Below, piece by piece: positions 16,542 to 23,440 of a stretch of 39,956 bases of DNA. A model generated the notes under the pieces. It had not been told where the DNA came from, did no database searches, and saw nothing but the letters and a program-made list of their open reading frames with translations. The stretch comes from Bacteroidaceae bacterium. Its GTDB lineage: Bacteria > Bacteroidota > Bacteroidia > Bacteroidales > Bacteroidaceae. The DNA lies in NCBI GenBank assembly GCA_017542145.1, contig JAFXXQ010000041.1, positions 1-39,956 of the forward strand, read 5' to 3'. Both the position numbers and the translations under genes were made by a program. Position 1 is the stretch's first letter, and every line of letters starts with the position of its first letter.

Positions 16542-16581
16542 TTTACAACTTTACAACTTTACAATTTTACGCTTTAACATT
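16542..16581 (+). repeat. Octamer tract of the TTTACAAC family
   Basis: Five consecutive 8-bp units: TTTACAAC, TTTACAAC, TTTACAAT, TTTACGCT, TTAACATT. Three other copies of this family lie at 16909-16940 (inverted), 17060-17091 and 29064-29095; all change from TTTACAAC units to a TTTACGC unit at their end. Confidence 0.8.
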
Positions 16582-16908
16582 TCTTTACACTATGGAAAAA
16601 GGAGGAAACGGCAGGGGGAGGGATGCAATGGTGGGAGTCAGCGGCGCGCCAAAACGCTCGCCGTTTTACCCGACAGTCATGCCGCGTTTGATGCCAAAAC
16701 TACGTTGACGGCTCAAAAAACAAGGCAAAAATGTGCGTTTTTTTGCCTATCGATGCGTCGGAAATCGCATTTTTGACAGGAAAAACGCTGCCATTTTACC
16801 CTTTTTTAAAGACCCCCACTTTACAGAATTAACCGTTTTCCCCTTTATCGAATCCGCTATACGGCCCTATAAATCAGACGGTCCGCGGGATAAATCCCGC
16901 AGCCCGCG
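16582..16908. other. Non-coding stretch between pyrB and the esterase gene
   Basis: I find no credible gene here. It holds small inverted pairs: GCGGGAT/ATCCCGC around 16886-16901, and caaaaatgtgcg with cgcatttttg around 16728-16778. A segment TTGACGGCT near 16705 resembles TTTGACGGCT near 29157 in the other octamer-containing intergenic region. Confidence 0.4.
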
Positions 16909-17091
16909 GTGTAAAGCGTAAAGTTGTAAAGTTGTAAAGTAGGCCTCCTGCGTGTGCGCGCACTATATATATATGGAAAGATTATTAGATAATTTATATA
17001 TTATATATAATATATTTCCATATATATTACTAGATAAATACCGCGCGCACGATAGTCACTTTACAACTTTACAACTTTGCAACTTTACGCA
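16909..17091. repeat. Large nested inverted repeat with octamer arms (cruciform-like)
   Basis: Three nested arm pairs share one centre. The outer arms are octamer tracts in opposite orientation: 16909-16940 on the minus strand ((TTTACAAC)2 then TTTACGCT) and 17060-17091 on the plus strand ((TTTACAAC)2, TTTGCAAC, TTTACGCA). The middle arms are GTGCGCGC (16954-16961) and GCGCGCAC (17043-17050). The inner arms are ATATATATGGAAA (16967-16979) and TTTCCATATATAT (17015-17027), around an AT-only loop of about 35 bp. The whole structure spans about 180 bp between the divergent pyrB and esterase genes. Confidence 0.8.
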
Positions 17092-17163
17092 ATCCGGTTT
17101 TCAGTGAGCGGCGATTGGTTTGGTTAAAAAAGTGCGGATTTTAAGAAAAAAATCCCGAAAAAG

Positions 17164-17194
17164 TTTGTAGATATAGTTTTTTTGACTACCTTTG
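17164..17194 (+). promoter_or_regulatory. Promoter of the secreted esterase gene
   Basis: -33 TTTG (17164-17167), 19 nt spacer, -7 TACCTTTG (17187-17194). The preceding aatcccgaaaaag and the tttttgac before the -7 box recur at 29211-29253, so the two genes share a promoter module. Confidence 0.8.
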
Positions 17195-17244
17195 CATCGA
17201 GAAAGAGCTCAACTCCCGAACTCCATAAAGATGAAAAACAAAAA

Positions 17245-18114
17245 ATGAAATATATGAAAAAAGTAATTTTAACTATCGTAGCTATTATCGCGCTGGCGGG
17301 TTACTGTGCCGCGGCAGAACCCGTATTGGATTCCCTGAAGATACAAGGCCGGATGCGCCGCTTCTGGATCTACATGCCTGATGGGATAGAGAAGGATGCA
17401 CCGCTGGTGTTCGTCCTGCACGGCTACGGCAATCCCGGAACGAAAGAGACGTGGATGAACAAGGCTGCCGAGGCGCATAAGTTTGCCGTATGCGTGCCGC
17501 ATGGATGGAAAGACCCCCAGGGCAAGCCATCGTGGAACGTCGGCTACCCCTTTCAGGAAGGGTGGAAGGTGGATGAAGTCGCCGGCATGGAGCAGCTCGC
17601 CAGGTATGTGCAGAAGAAATACCACCTCAGCCGCAGGAACACGTTCATGACAGGGATGTCGAACGGCGGCGAGATGTGCTACCTAACCGCCTACAGCAAA
17701 CAGAAGACCTTCAAGGCTGTGGCCCCGGTCTCTGGCCTAACGATGGAATGGATCTACCGCACGAGGGATGCCCCGAAGCCCATGCCGCTCTTCGAGATTC
17801 ACGGGACGGCTGACCACACCTCGGAGTGGGACGGCGACCTGGAGAATAAAGGGGGATGGGGTGCCTACATGTCCGTGCCCGTTGCCATCGGCTATTGGAT
17901 TGCCAGGAACAAGTGCGAACTCGAGACCGTCGAGCACGTCGAAGGCCTCAACAAAGATAACGGCCGCTCCATCATCAAGCACAAGTACACCGGCGGCCCC
18001 ACGGGCTGCGAGGTGTGGCTCTACGAAGTGGTGAACGGCTCCCACAGCTGGTTCGACCACGACATCGACACCGGCGAAGAAATCTGGTCGTTCTTCAGCA
18101 AGTATTTGGAATGA
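17245..18114 (+). CDS. Secreted alpha/beta-hydrolase, PHB-depolymerase/feruloyl-esterase type
   Basis: Predicted extracytoplasmic serine esterase; relatives (LpqC/CE1-like, 'polyhydroxybutyrate depolymerase') remove acyl or feruloyl groups from plant polysaccharides. The start is ATG 17245 (MKYMKKVILT) or ATG 17254 (MKKVILT), both 51-60 nt after the -7 box. The signal peptide IVAIIALAGYCAAA ends before EPVLDSL. The hydrolase core shows VFVLHGYGNPG (oxyanion loop), GMSNGGEMCY (nucleophile Ser), FEIHGTADHTSEWDGD (acid Asp) and GSHSWFDHD (catalytic His). Length is 289 aa from 17245. It is a single-gene transcript ended by a 12-bp hairpin at 18151. Substrate is inferred; the family includes several specificities. 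Confidence 0.85.
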   Translation: MKYMKKVILTIVAIIALAGYCAAAEPVLDSLKIQGRMRRFWIYMPDGIEKDAPLVFVLHGYGNPGTKETWMNKAAEAHKFAVCVPHGWKDPQGKPSWNVGYPFQEGWKVDEVAGMEQLARYVQKKYHLSRRNTFMTGMSNGGEMCYLTAYSKQKTFKAVAPVSGLTMEWIYRTRDAPKPMPLFEIHGTADHTSEWDGDLENKGGWGAYMSVPVAIGYWIARNKCELETVEHVEGLNKDNGRSIIKHKYTGGPTGCEVWLYEVVNGSHSWFDHDIDTGEEIWSFFSKYLE

Positions 18115-18150
18115 GAAAGTGTCGTGGAGCAGAATAATGGGGGCAAAAAA

Positions 18151-18183
18151 AGAAAGGATTGATTTTTTAGTTCAATCCTTTCT
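18151..18183. terminator. Bidirectional terminator between esterase and tRNA-Pro
   Basis: A perfect 12-bp stem AGAAAGGATTGA (18151-18162) / TCAATCCTTTCT (18172-18183) with a 9-nt loop. On the minus strand a T run (complement of 18145-18150, caaaaaa) follows the stem, so it ends the tRNA-Pro transcript; it can also end the convergent esterase transcript. Confidence 0.8.
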
Positions 18184-18190
18184 GCCTTCG

Positions 18191-18263
18191 TCGGGATGAC
18201 ACGACTCGAACGTGCGACCACTTGGTCCCAAACCAAGTATACTACCAACTGTACTACATCCCG
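18191..18263 (-). tRNA. tRNA-Pro(TGG)
   Basis: A 73-nt tRNA: acceptor CGGGATG with CATCCCG, discriminator A, D-loop AGTTGGTAGTA, anticodon loop TTTGGGA (TGG) and T-loop TTCGAGT. The first base pair C1-G72 is usual for tRNA-Pro. CCA is not encoded. Confidence 0.96.
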
Positions 18264-18295
18264 TCCTGTTCAGCTCTCCTTCCGGAAAGCGGGTG

Positions 18296-18326
18296 CAAAG
18301 GTAGGGCTTTCCGAGAGAAAAAGCAA
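18296..18326 (-). promoter_or_regulatory. Promoter of tRNA-Pro
   Basis: The minus strand reads TACCTTTG (18303-18296), 20 nt after TTG (18326-18324). The leader after the -7 box, GCACCCGCTTTC then GGAAGGAGAGC, matches the leader of the tRNA operon at 3.98 kb. Confidence 0.7.
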
Positions 18327-18428
18327 GGAAAAGCTGCCAAAAATTGCAAAATGACGAAAAAAGAGCCAGTTTCCTGCCGTGCAGGACTGCTGCCCTGCTG
18401 CCAGCGGGGTGTTACGGCACACCGTCAG

Positions 18429-19820
18429 CTATTCGTCGGCGACGACTGTCAGCTTGTCCACGGTGCAGGCCGGGGTGGTGCGGCGCCAGGCTGGCCGCAG
18501 CGACATGAAGCTGCCCAGACGGTTGTGGTGCATCTGCGAGACGTCCACTGATGCCACAGCCTCCATGCGACGGGGCGAACGGCCTGCGTAGAGGGTGACG
18601 GCGTTGCGGTGGTTGACGATGCGCAGCCATAGCTTCTGCCCATAGGGGTTGGGGTATTCGCCGGCGGCCTTGCCCTCGTGCCAGACGTGCAATGTGGTGG
18701 CGTCGGCGGTGATGCCGGAGAAGACCTTCTCGTTGTAGCGGAGCAGCAGTCCCGCCTCACCGTCGTGGGCAGGGAGGGTGACGCGTCCCGTGAACGTATA
18801 GCAGGTGTCGCCCACCACGGCGGCCTGCATGTCGGTGTCGCCCTTCCACGAGAGCCACTGCAGCTCCTCACCCTTGGCAGAGGTGGCCTTGGCAGGCAGC
18901 ATGCGGCGGGCTTGGGTGTCGGCTATGGGCCATCCGTCGGGAGTCCATGTCATGGGTTCCAGCAGCGTGTGGCGGCCCAGCGTGTGGTAGTTTTTACGGT
19001 AGGCATGGTAGACCATCCACCATTGCCCCTGGGCATCGGCGAAGAGGGTGCCGTGCCCCTTGGACCACCATGTCTCGTCGGCGCTCCACGTGTGGACGAT
19101 GGGGTTGTAGGGCGACTGCTCCCATGGGCCTTCGATGTTGCGGCTGCGGCAGGCCACGGCCATATGGCTGGTAGCTGGCCCGGCGGTGCCGCCCTGGGCA
19201 GAGATGATGTAGTACCAGCCATCGTGTTTCAGCAGTTTGGGGCTCTCCAGGCAGTCGCATTCCACCACCCAGTCCTCAGGGATAGGCCAGACGTCGTAGG
19301 CATGCTGCAGTTCGCCGATGGTGCTCAGTCCGTCGGGGGCAAGGCGCACCATGCGTCCGCCGTTCACGTAGAGGGCGCGCGAGCCGTCGTCGCCCACCAC
19401 CAGACCGGGGTCTATGGCGCGGATGCCGAGGTCGACGGGCTCGCTCCACGGGCCGTGCACATCGTCAGCCCACACCACGTAGATGCGGCCATCGGCAGGG
19501 AAGTAGATGTAGTAGCGCCCGTCGACCTTCTGGAAATCGGGTGCCCACACGGTGCCGAGGTAGGTGTTGAGGGCGTTGCCGATGGGCTGCCAGTTTACGA
19601 GGTCGGTGGAGTGCCAGATGGGCAGGGCAGGCAGCCAGTAGTTGGTGGTGAAGGTCATGTAATAGTCCTCGCCGTCGGCAAGGATGGAGGGGTCGGGGTA
19701 GTCGCCCGCGAAGATGGCCAATGGCCACTCTGTTACTTCGTTAAGGGAGGAGGGACGCTTGTTGTCGCAGGCCGTCAGCAAGGCGAGCGTGGCAACGAGG
19801 AGGATAAGGTTTTTCTTCAT
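18429..19820 (-). CDS. GH43 family glycoside hydrolase, lipoprotein
   Basis: Predicted arabinan- or xylan-side-chain hydrolase (arabinosidase/xylosidase family). ATG 19820 (MKKNLILLVATLALL) is chosen over an upstream in-frame ATG at 19877; it gives the lipobox LLTAC with Cys near residue 18. The five-bladed propeller carries the GH43 triad: Asp in GDYPDPSIL (base), Asp in RAIDPGLV, and Glu in CDCLESPKLL (acid). A second, C-terminal beta-sandwich from about residue 300 (LQWLSWKGDTDMQAAVVG) is the usual accessory domain of larger GH43 enzymes. Length 463 aa. It stands alone between tRNA-Pro and DUF1294; a weak -7-like TACCTTCG lies just upstream (19849-19856). Exact linkage specificity cannot be read. 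Confidence 0.9.
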   Translation of the reverse strand: MKKNLILLVATLALLTACDNKRPSSLNEVTEWPLAIFAGDYPDPSILADGEDYYMTFTTNYWLPALPIWHSTDLVNWQPIGNALNTYLGTVWAPDFQKVDGRYYIYFPADGRIYVVWADDVHGPWSEPVDLGIRAIDPGLVVGDDGSRALYVNGGRMVRLAPDGLSTIGELQHAYDVWPIPEDWVVECDCLESPKLLKHDGWYYIISAQGGTAGPATSHMAVACRSRNIEGPWEQSPYNPIVHTWSADETWWSKGHGTLFADAQGQWWMVYHAYRKNYHTLGRHTLLEPMTWTPDGWPIADTQARRMLPAKATSAKGEELQWLSWKGDTDMQAAVVGDTCYTFTGRVTLPAHDGEAGLLLRYNEKVFSGITADATTLHVWHEGKAAGEYPNPYGQKLWLRIVNHRNAVTLYAGRSPRRMEAVASVDVSQMHHNRLGSFMSLRPAWRRTTPACTVDKLTVVADE

Positions 19821-19926
19821 GATTCTTGAAACTTGTTTTGTAGTTGCGAAGGTAGTGCTTTTCCCTGACCGCTGCAAGTTTTCCCCTCTTTTTTTGCTTT
19901 GGCAAGGGAAAATCCGGCAATTTTCG

Positions 19927-19934
19927 TATCTTTG
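19927..19934 (+). promoter_or_regulatory. -7 box of the DUF1294 gene
   Basis: TATCTTTG at 19927-19934, 36 nt before ATG 19971. Candidate -33 elements (TTTTG 19892-19896, TTTGG 19898-19902) are somewhat too far away, so only the -7 box is firm. Confidence 0.5.
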
Positions 19935-19970
19935 CAGCGGCGCGGAACAATCCGCAGAAGAACTGAAGGT

Positions 19971-20234
19971 ATGAACGAGATATTGCTATACTACTTGATT
20001 GGTATCAACATGTTGACTTTCTTCGTCTATGGCATCGATAAGTGGAAGGCCCAGAAAGGCAGATGGCGCATACCGGAGGCATCGCTGCTGACGCTTGCCG
20101 TCATCGGGGGGAGCATCGGAGCATGGGTCGGCATGAAGGCCTGGCACCACAAGACGATGCACAAGAAGTTCAAATATGGGCTGCCATTGATTCTGTTGGC
20201 ACAGATAGCATTGATTATCCTATGCACCTGCTGA
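19971..20234 (+). CDS. DUF1294 family small membrane protein
   Basis: An 87-aa integral inner-membrane protein of unknown function. The frame stays open upstream to 19899, but ATG 19971 gives the typical N-terminus of the family. Family features are two or three membrane segments (ILLYYLIGINMLTFFVYG, LLTLAVIGGSIGAWVGM, GLPLILLAQIALIIL) and the conserved stretches DKWKAQKGRWRIPE and HKTMHKKFKYG. Some relatives carry an N-terminal cold-shock domain; this one does not. It is convergent with rlmH, with a 43-nt gap containing the short inverted repeat CCATGCC/GGCATGG (20265-20287). Confidence 0.88.
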   Translation: MNEILLYYLIGINMLTFFVYGIDKWKAQKGRWRIPEASLLTLAVIGGSIGAWVGMKAWHHKTMHKKFKYGLPLILLAQIALIILCTC

Positions 20235-20277
20235 CAGACGTATCTCTCGCTACGATTCCCTTTGCCATGCCGGGCAT

Positions 20278-20751
20278 TTAGGCATGGTGGTAGGGGAGGT
20301 TGTGGAGGATGGAGAGGGCGCGGTAGTACTGCTCGACGAAGATGAGGCGCACCATCTGGTGGGAGAAGGTCATGCGTGAGAGGGAGAGCGTGACGTGGGC
20401 AGCGGCGCGGACGTCGGGAGAGAAGCCGTAGGGCCCTCCGATGACGAAGACGAGCCGGCGGGGCAGGGTGGACATCCGCTGCTGGAGCCACTGGGCGAAC
20501 TCCTCGGAGGTGAACTCGCGTCCGCCCTCGTCGAGGAGCACGACAAAGTCGCCCGGCTGGATGTGGCGCAGCAGCTCGCGTCCCTCGCGCTGGCATTGCT
20601 GCTCGTGGGTGAGGTTGCGGACGTCGCGCAGGTCGGGAACAACGCGCAGCTCCAGGGGCGCATAGCGGGCGGCTCGCGTCAGATAGTCCTCGACGGCCGT
20701 AGCGAGGTAGGGGCTGTCGGTTTTACCTATGACAAGGAGGAGGGATTTCAA
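20278..20751 (-). CDS. rlmH: 23S rRNA (pseudouridine1915-N3)-methyltransferase RlmH, TTG start
   Basis: SPOUT-class methyltransferase that modifies position 1915 in helix 69 of 23S rRNA on assembled 70S ribosomes, using SAM. Motifs: LLLVIGKT at the N-terminus, FVVLLDEGGREFTSEEFA near 70, FVIGGPYGF near 103 (SAM-binding knot), and SRMTFSHQMVRLIFVEQYYRA plus LPYHH at the end. Length 157 aa is normal. No ATG is available: upstream of the first family residues the frame meets TAA after only a few codons. The start must be TTG at 20751 (giving MKSLLLV) or TTG at 20757. This start lies inside a heptamer repeat tract. It is convergent with the DUF1294 gene and follows yihY by about 60 nt. Confidence 0.93.
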   Translation of the reverse strand: MKSLLLVIGKTDSPYLATAVEDYLTRAARYAPLELRVVPDLRDVRNLTHEQQCQREGRELLRHIQPGDFVVLLDEGGREFTSEEFAQWLQQRMSTLPRRLVFVIGGPYGFSPDVRAAAHVTLSLSRMTFSHQMVRLIFVEQYYRALSILHNLPYHHA

Positions 20752-20768
20752 AATCAAAAATTAAAAAT
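20748..20768. repeat. Heptamer tract over the rlmH start codon
   Basis: The plus strand reads tcaaaat, caaaaat, taaaaat, three 7-bp units. On the coding strand the last unit contains the TTG start codon (20749-20751). Confidence 0.6.
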
Positions 20769-20814
20769 ATGCTGCATGCAAGACATCGTCTTTTAAAGTC
20801 TTAACAACAAAATC

Positions 20815-22143
20815 TTATAAATCTGCAAGTAATGTATCAGAGGCGGTATAGAAGGCCTGTTTTGACTGAATGAGGGCTTGCCAGGGGCCGGCGAAGCGCT
20901 GGGCGCAGTCGACTTTGAAGTCCTCGCTGCCATGGGTGTCGATAATCTCAAGGACACGTCCCACGGTGAGCTGGGCAATGTCGAGGGCAGGGACGTAGCG
21001 GATGGCGTCGGCCTTGGTGTCGGGCTCCCCGATGGTGTAGATGAGGCCGCACGCCTCGAGCTCGTGGGTAGTCTGCTCAGCAAGACGGTAGGGGATGTCG
21101 CTGGCCTTCGAGAGCTCCGACACGGTGTAGGGCTCCAGCCCGTCGCGGAAACGACGGCAGATTACGGACATCAGCAGCACGCAGGCGAAGTCGCGGAAAC
21201 GGTGGCTCACGTTGTCGACATCCTCGTTGAAGTTGTACTGCTGGATGTTCTGGCTGACGTAGGTGAGCTCGACGCCGAAGAGGATGATACACCAGGCGAT
21301 GTTGATGAAGAAGAGCAGCAGGGGAATAGCAGCGAAGGTACCATAGATGGCGTTGTAGCCCGAGATGTTCACCTGAATATTGATGTAGAAGTAGAAGAAT
21401 GCCTGGAAGACGAAGCCGGTGATGAGGCCGGGAATGATAGCATGGCGGAACTTCACCTTCGTGTTGGGGAAGAAGATGTACATGGCGGTGAAGATGAGGC
21501 CCGTCAGCACATAGGGCGTGAGTTTGATGATGAAATTGACGAAGGTGCTGAGGAAGAGCAGGTCGCGCAGGTTCTCGTAAATGGTGCTCATGAAGATGCT
21601 CCAGCCGCCGAGCAGGATGATGAGTACGGGCAGCAGGAGGAACATGGAGAAGTAGTCGGTAATCTTGCGGAAGTACGAGCGTTGCTTGCGCACACCCCAT
21701 ATCTGATTCATGCTCTGCTCGATGTTGCCTGTCAGACTGATGATTGCCCAAAGAAGGATGATGAGGCCGATGCCGATGAAAATGCCGCTGTGGGTGTGCT
21801 CGAGGTACGAGTCGATGAAGCTCATAACGGTGTCCATGGTCTCGCCCCCTATGGGGATGCCGCTGCGCAACATCGACTCCATGAGGTTGGAGAAGCCGAA
21901 GCCCTTGGCAATGGCGAAGAGCAGGGCAAGGATGGGCACGAGGGAGAAAACGGTGGAGTAGGTGAGTGCCTTGGCGCGGATTTGCACACGGTTGCCCACG
22001 TAACGCTGGATAGAGAGGTATACGACCTTCAGAACGTAGTTGCGGCGGTACTGCCCGCTACTAACCTCAGTGTCCTTCATGCGCCACATCGTCACTGTGA
22101 CGAAGGTGACGAATGACTTTAGATTCTTAATCAGTTTGCCCAT
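20815..22143 (-). CDS. YihY/BrkB family inner-membrane protein
   Basis: A 442-aa polytopic protein of the family formerly called ribonuclease BN; relatives are thought to be transporters, but function is not settled. ATG 22143 (MGKLIKNLKS) is chosen because the longer open frame runs through the RNase P RNA gene. The family core spans about residues 40-310: RAKALTYSTVFSLVPILALL, SGIFIGIGLIILLWAIISL, FLLLPVLIILLGGW, LTPYVLTGLIFTAMYIFFP, and YGTFAAIPLLLFFINIAWCIILFGVEL, about six membrane helices. The cytosolic C-terminal part (from about 330) looks like the winged-helix extension seen in many members (TVSELSKASDIPYRLAEQTTHELEACGLI). The leader consists of six 8-bp repeats directly after the RNase P RNA. 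Confidence 0.9.
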   Translation of the reverse strand: MGKLIKNLKSFVTFVTVTMWRMKDTEVSSGQYRRNYVLKVVYLSIQRYVGNRVQIRAKALTYSTVFSLVPILALLFAIAKGFGFSNLMESMLRSGIPIGGETMDTVMSFIDSYLEHTHSGIFIGIGLIILLWAIISLTGNIEQSMNQIWGVRKQRSYFRKITDYFSMFLLLPVLIILLGGWSIFMSTIYENLRDLLFLSTFVNFIIKLTPYVLTGLIFTAMYIFFPNTKVKFRHAIIPGLITGFVFQAFFYFYINIQVNISGYNAIYGTFAAIPLLLFFINIAWCIILFGVELTYVSQNIQQYNFNEDVDNVSHRFRDFACVLLMSVICRRFRDGLEPYTVSELSKASDIPYRLAEQTTHELEACGLIYTIGEPDTKADAIRYVPALDIAQLTVGRVLEIIDTHGSEDFKVDCAQRFAGPWQALIQSKQAFYTASDTLLADL

Positions 22144-22148
22144 AACCT

Positions 22149-22196
22149 GTTGACTTGTTGGCCTGTTGACTCGTTGACTTGTTGACTCGTTGACCT
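22149..22196. repeat. Six 8-bp tandem units in the yihY leader
   Basis: GTTGACTT, GTTGGCCT, GTTGACTC, GTTGACTT, GTTGACTC, GTTGACCT on the plus strand, starting 5 bp from the yihY ATG and ending at the T-rich 3' flank of the RNase P RNA. This is the longest copy of the GTTGACTT family in the window. Confidence 0.9.
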
Positions 22197-22207
22197 TAAA
22201 AAAGAAA

Positions 22208-22574
22208 AACGGCAGTTGGTCTGTAAGCCAGGTTCTGTGCCCCGCATAGGCGAGGTGTCTGTCATTTATCTGACGCGTTCTACCCTCCGGCTCGGACGAG
22301 CAGCCCTCTGACGCCGGTTTACATGAACTTGCAACTTCCAGGACGCACGGCACGGCGCGTCACCGCGTCGCCCGGTGGGCTCTTACCCCACCTTCTCACC
22401 CTTACCGATGGACATAGCTTGAAACGGGGGCCCGCAACGTCGCACCGGCGGTTGTTTTCTTCTGCGTTACCCTGCCGTCGCCGACAGCTTCCGTTAAGAA
22501 GTGGAACGCTCTGCGTTGCCCGGACTTTCCTCCAGCCCCTCGAAAGGAGCCGGCGACAGACCGTCCAACTGCCT
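22208..22574 (-). ncRNA. rnpB: RNase P RNA (type A)
   Basis: The catalytic RNA that removes tRNA 5' leaders. Read on the minus strand, the 5' end GGCAGTTGG (22573-22565) pairs with the 3' end CCAACTGCC (22219-22211) as helix P1. Conserved regions are present: GAGGAAAGTCCGGGC near the 5' end (CR I) and ACAGAACCTGGCTTACAGAC near the 3' end (CR V). Length is about 367 nt, normal for the bacterial type. A promoter lies just upstream and T-rich sequence follows the 3' end. Confidence 0.95.
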
Positions 22575-22594
22575 TTTTTCTTCTTTTCAGCCGG

Positions 22595-22626
22595 CGAAGG
22601 TAGTACAAAGCAGACGAAAATCCAAA
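22595..22626 (-). promoter_or_regulatory. Promoter of rnpB
   Basis: The minus strand reads TTTGG (22626-22622), 20 nt spacer, then -7 TACCTTCG (22602-22595), about 20 nt before the 5' end of the RNA. Confidence 0.7.
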
Positions 22627-22729
22627 TTTTTTGTAAAAATAAGCCGAAAAGAGTGGGATTTTGAGAAAAAATACGGATATTTGCAAATTCTATTAAAAGA
22701 ACTAACGCCTTAACATTACATTATATATT

Positions 22730-23440
22730 ATGGGAAATGAAAAAGCAGTACGTATTCAGACATCTGTCCTGAATGCCACAGAAAAAAAACTATTAGTGGC
22801 AATAGCCAACCGTATGCCGCGCAAAGTGACGAGCGATACGCTGACGTTTATTGGCGTGCTGGGCGCTGTGGTGTGTTTTATCGGTTTTCTGCTCAGCAAC
22901 ATCAGCCTCCAGTTTCTCTGGCTGGTAATCATAGGTCTTTTTGTCAACTGGTATGGCGACAGCCTCGACGGCACTGTGGCGCGCGTGCGCAATACGCAAC
23001 GCCCCATCTACGGCTATTACCTTGACCATAATGTGGATGTGCTGAACGAAGCGCTCCTCTTCATCGGCGCAGGCCTTTCACCTCTCGTCAGCCTGCCTGT
23101 TGCACTCTTCGCCCTCACGGGCTACTTCGCCCTCACCATCTACACGTGCATCTGCCAGATTGTGAAGAACGAGTTCCGCCTCACCTATCTCGGCCTCGGC
23201 CCTACGGAGTTCCGCCTGATTATACAGATTCTGCTGCTCTGCTTCATGTATATCCCGGGGTTGAACGACATCCACAAGCAGTTCCCCGTAAATTTTGGTG
23301 ACGAGGTATTCTCGTTCAGCATCTTCGACTTCATCATCATGGGCATTGCAGTACTACTTTATGTGATGTATGCCATCTCTTTCCACCGCGACCGTAAGAA
23401 GCTGGCAAAAATAGATCCCCTGCCCGAATCCGAATCATGA
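22730..23440 (+). CDS. CDP-alcohol phosphatidyltransferase family membrane protein
   Basis: A 236-aa inner-membrane enzyme that should transfer a phosphatidyl (or related) group from a CDP-linked donor to an alcohol. The signature D-x2-DG-x2-AR-x(n)-G-x3-D-x3-D is complete: GDSLDGTVAR near residues 80-89 and GYYLDHNVD near 97-105, with the Asp residues that bind the two metal ions. Six membrane helices are visible (LTFIGVLGAVVCFIGFLL, LQFLWLVIIGLFVNW, ALLFIGAGLSPLVS, LFALTGYFALTIY, LIIQILLLCFMYIPG, IFDFIIMGIAVLLYV). Its stop overlaps the start of the next gene as ATGA, so the two are co-translated, suggesting a shared lipid-related role with the acyltransferase module there. Acceptor alcohol unknown. 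Confidence 0.9.
   Translation: MGNEKAVRIQTSVLNATEKKLLVAIANRMPRKVTSDTLTFIGVLGAVVCFIGFLLSNISLQFLWLVIIGLFVNWYGDSLDGTVARVRNTQRPIYGYYLDHNVDVLNEALLFIGAGLSPLVSLPVALFALTGYFALTIYTCICQIVKNEFRLTYLGLGPTEFRLIIQILLLCFMYIPGLNDIHKQFPVNFGDEVFSFSIFDFIIMGIAVLLYVMYAISFHRDRKKLAKIDPLPESES

Noticed and set aside
16542..17091. Possible CRISPR array because of regular short repeats
   Set aside because: Units are 8 bp without spacers, and no cas gene is present.
18678..19829. Long plus-strand frame opposite the GH43 lipoprotein gene (383 codons)
   Set aside because: It is antisense to a gene with complete GH43 motifs and yields a Gly/Val-rich translation with no domain.
20878..22116. Long plus-strand frame opposite yihY (412 codons)
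   Set aside because: Glu/Asp/Val-rich antisense product, the usual mirror of a membrane protein gene.
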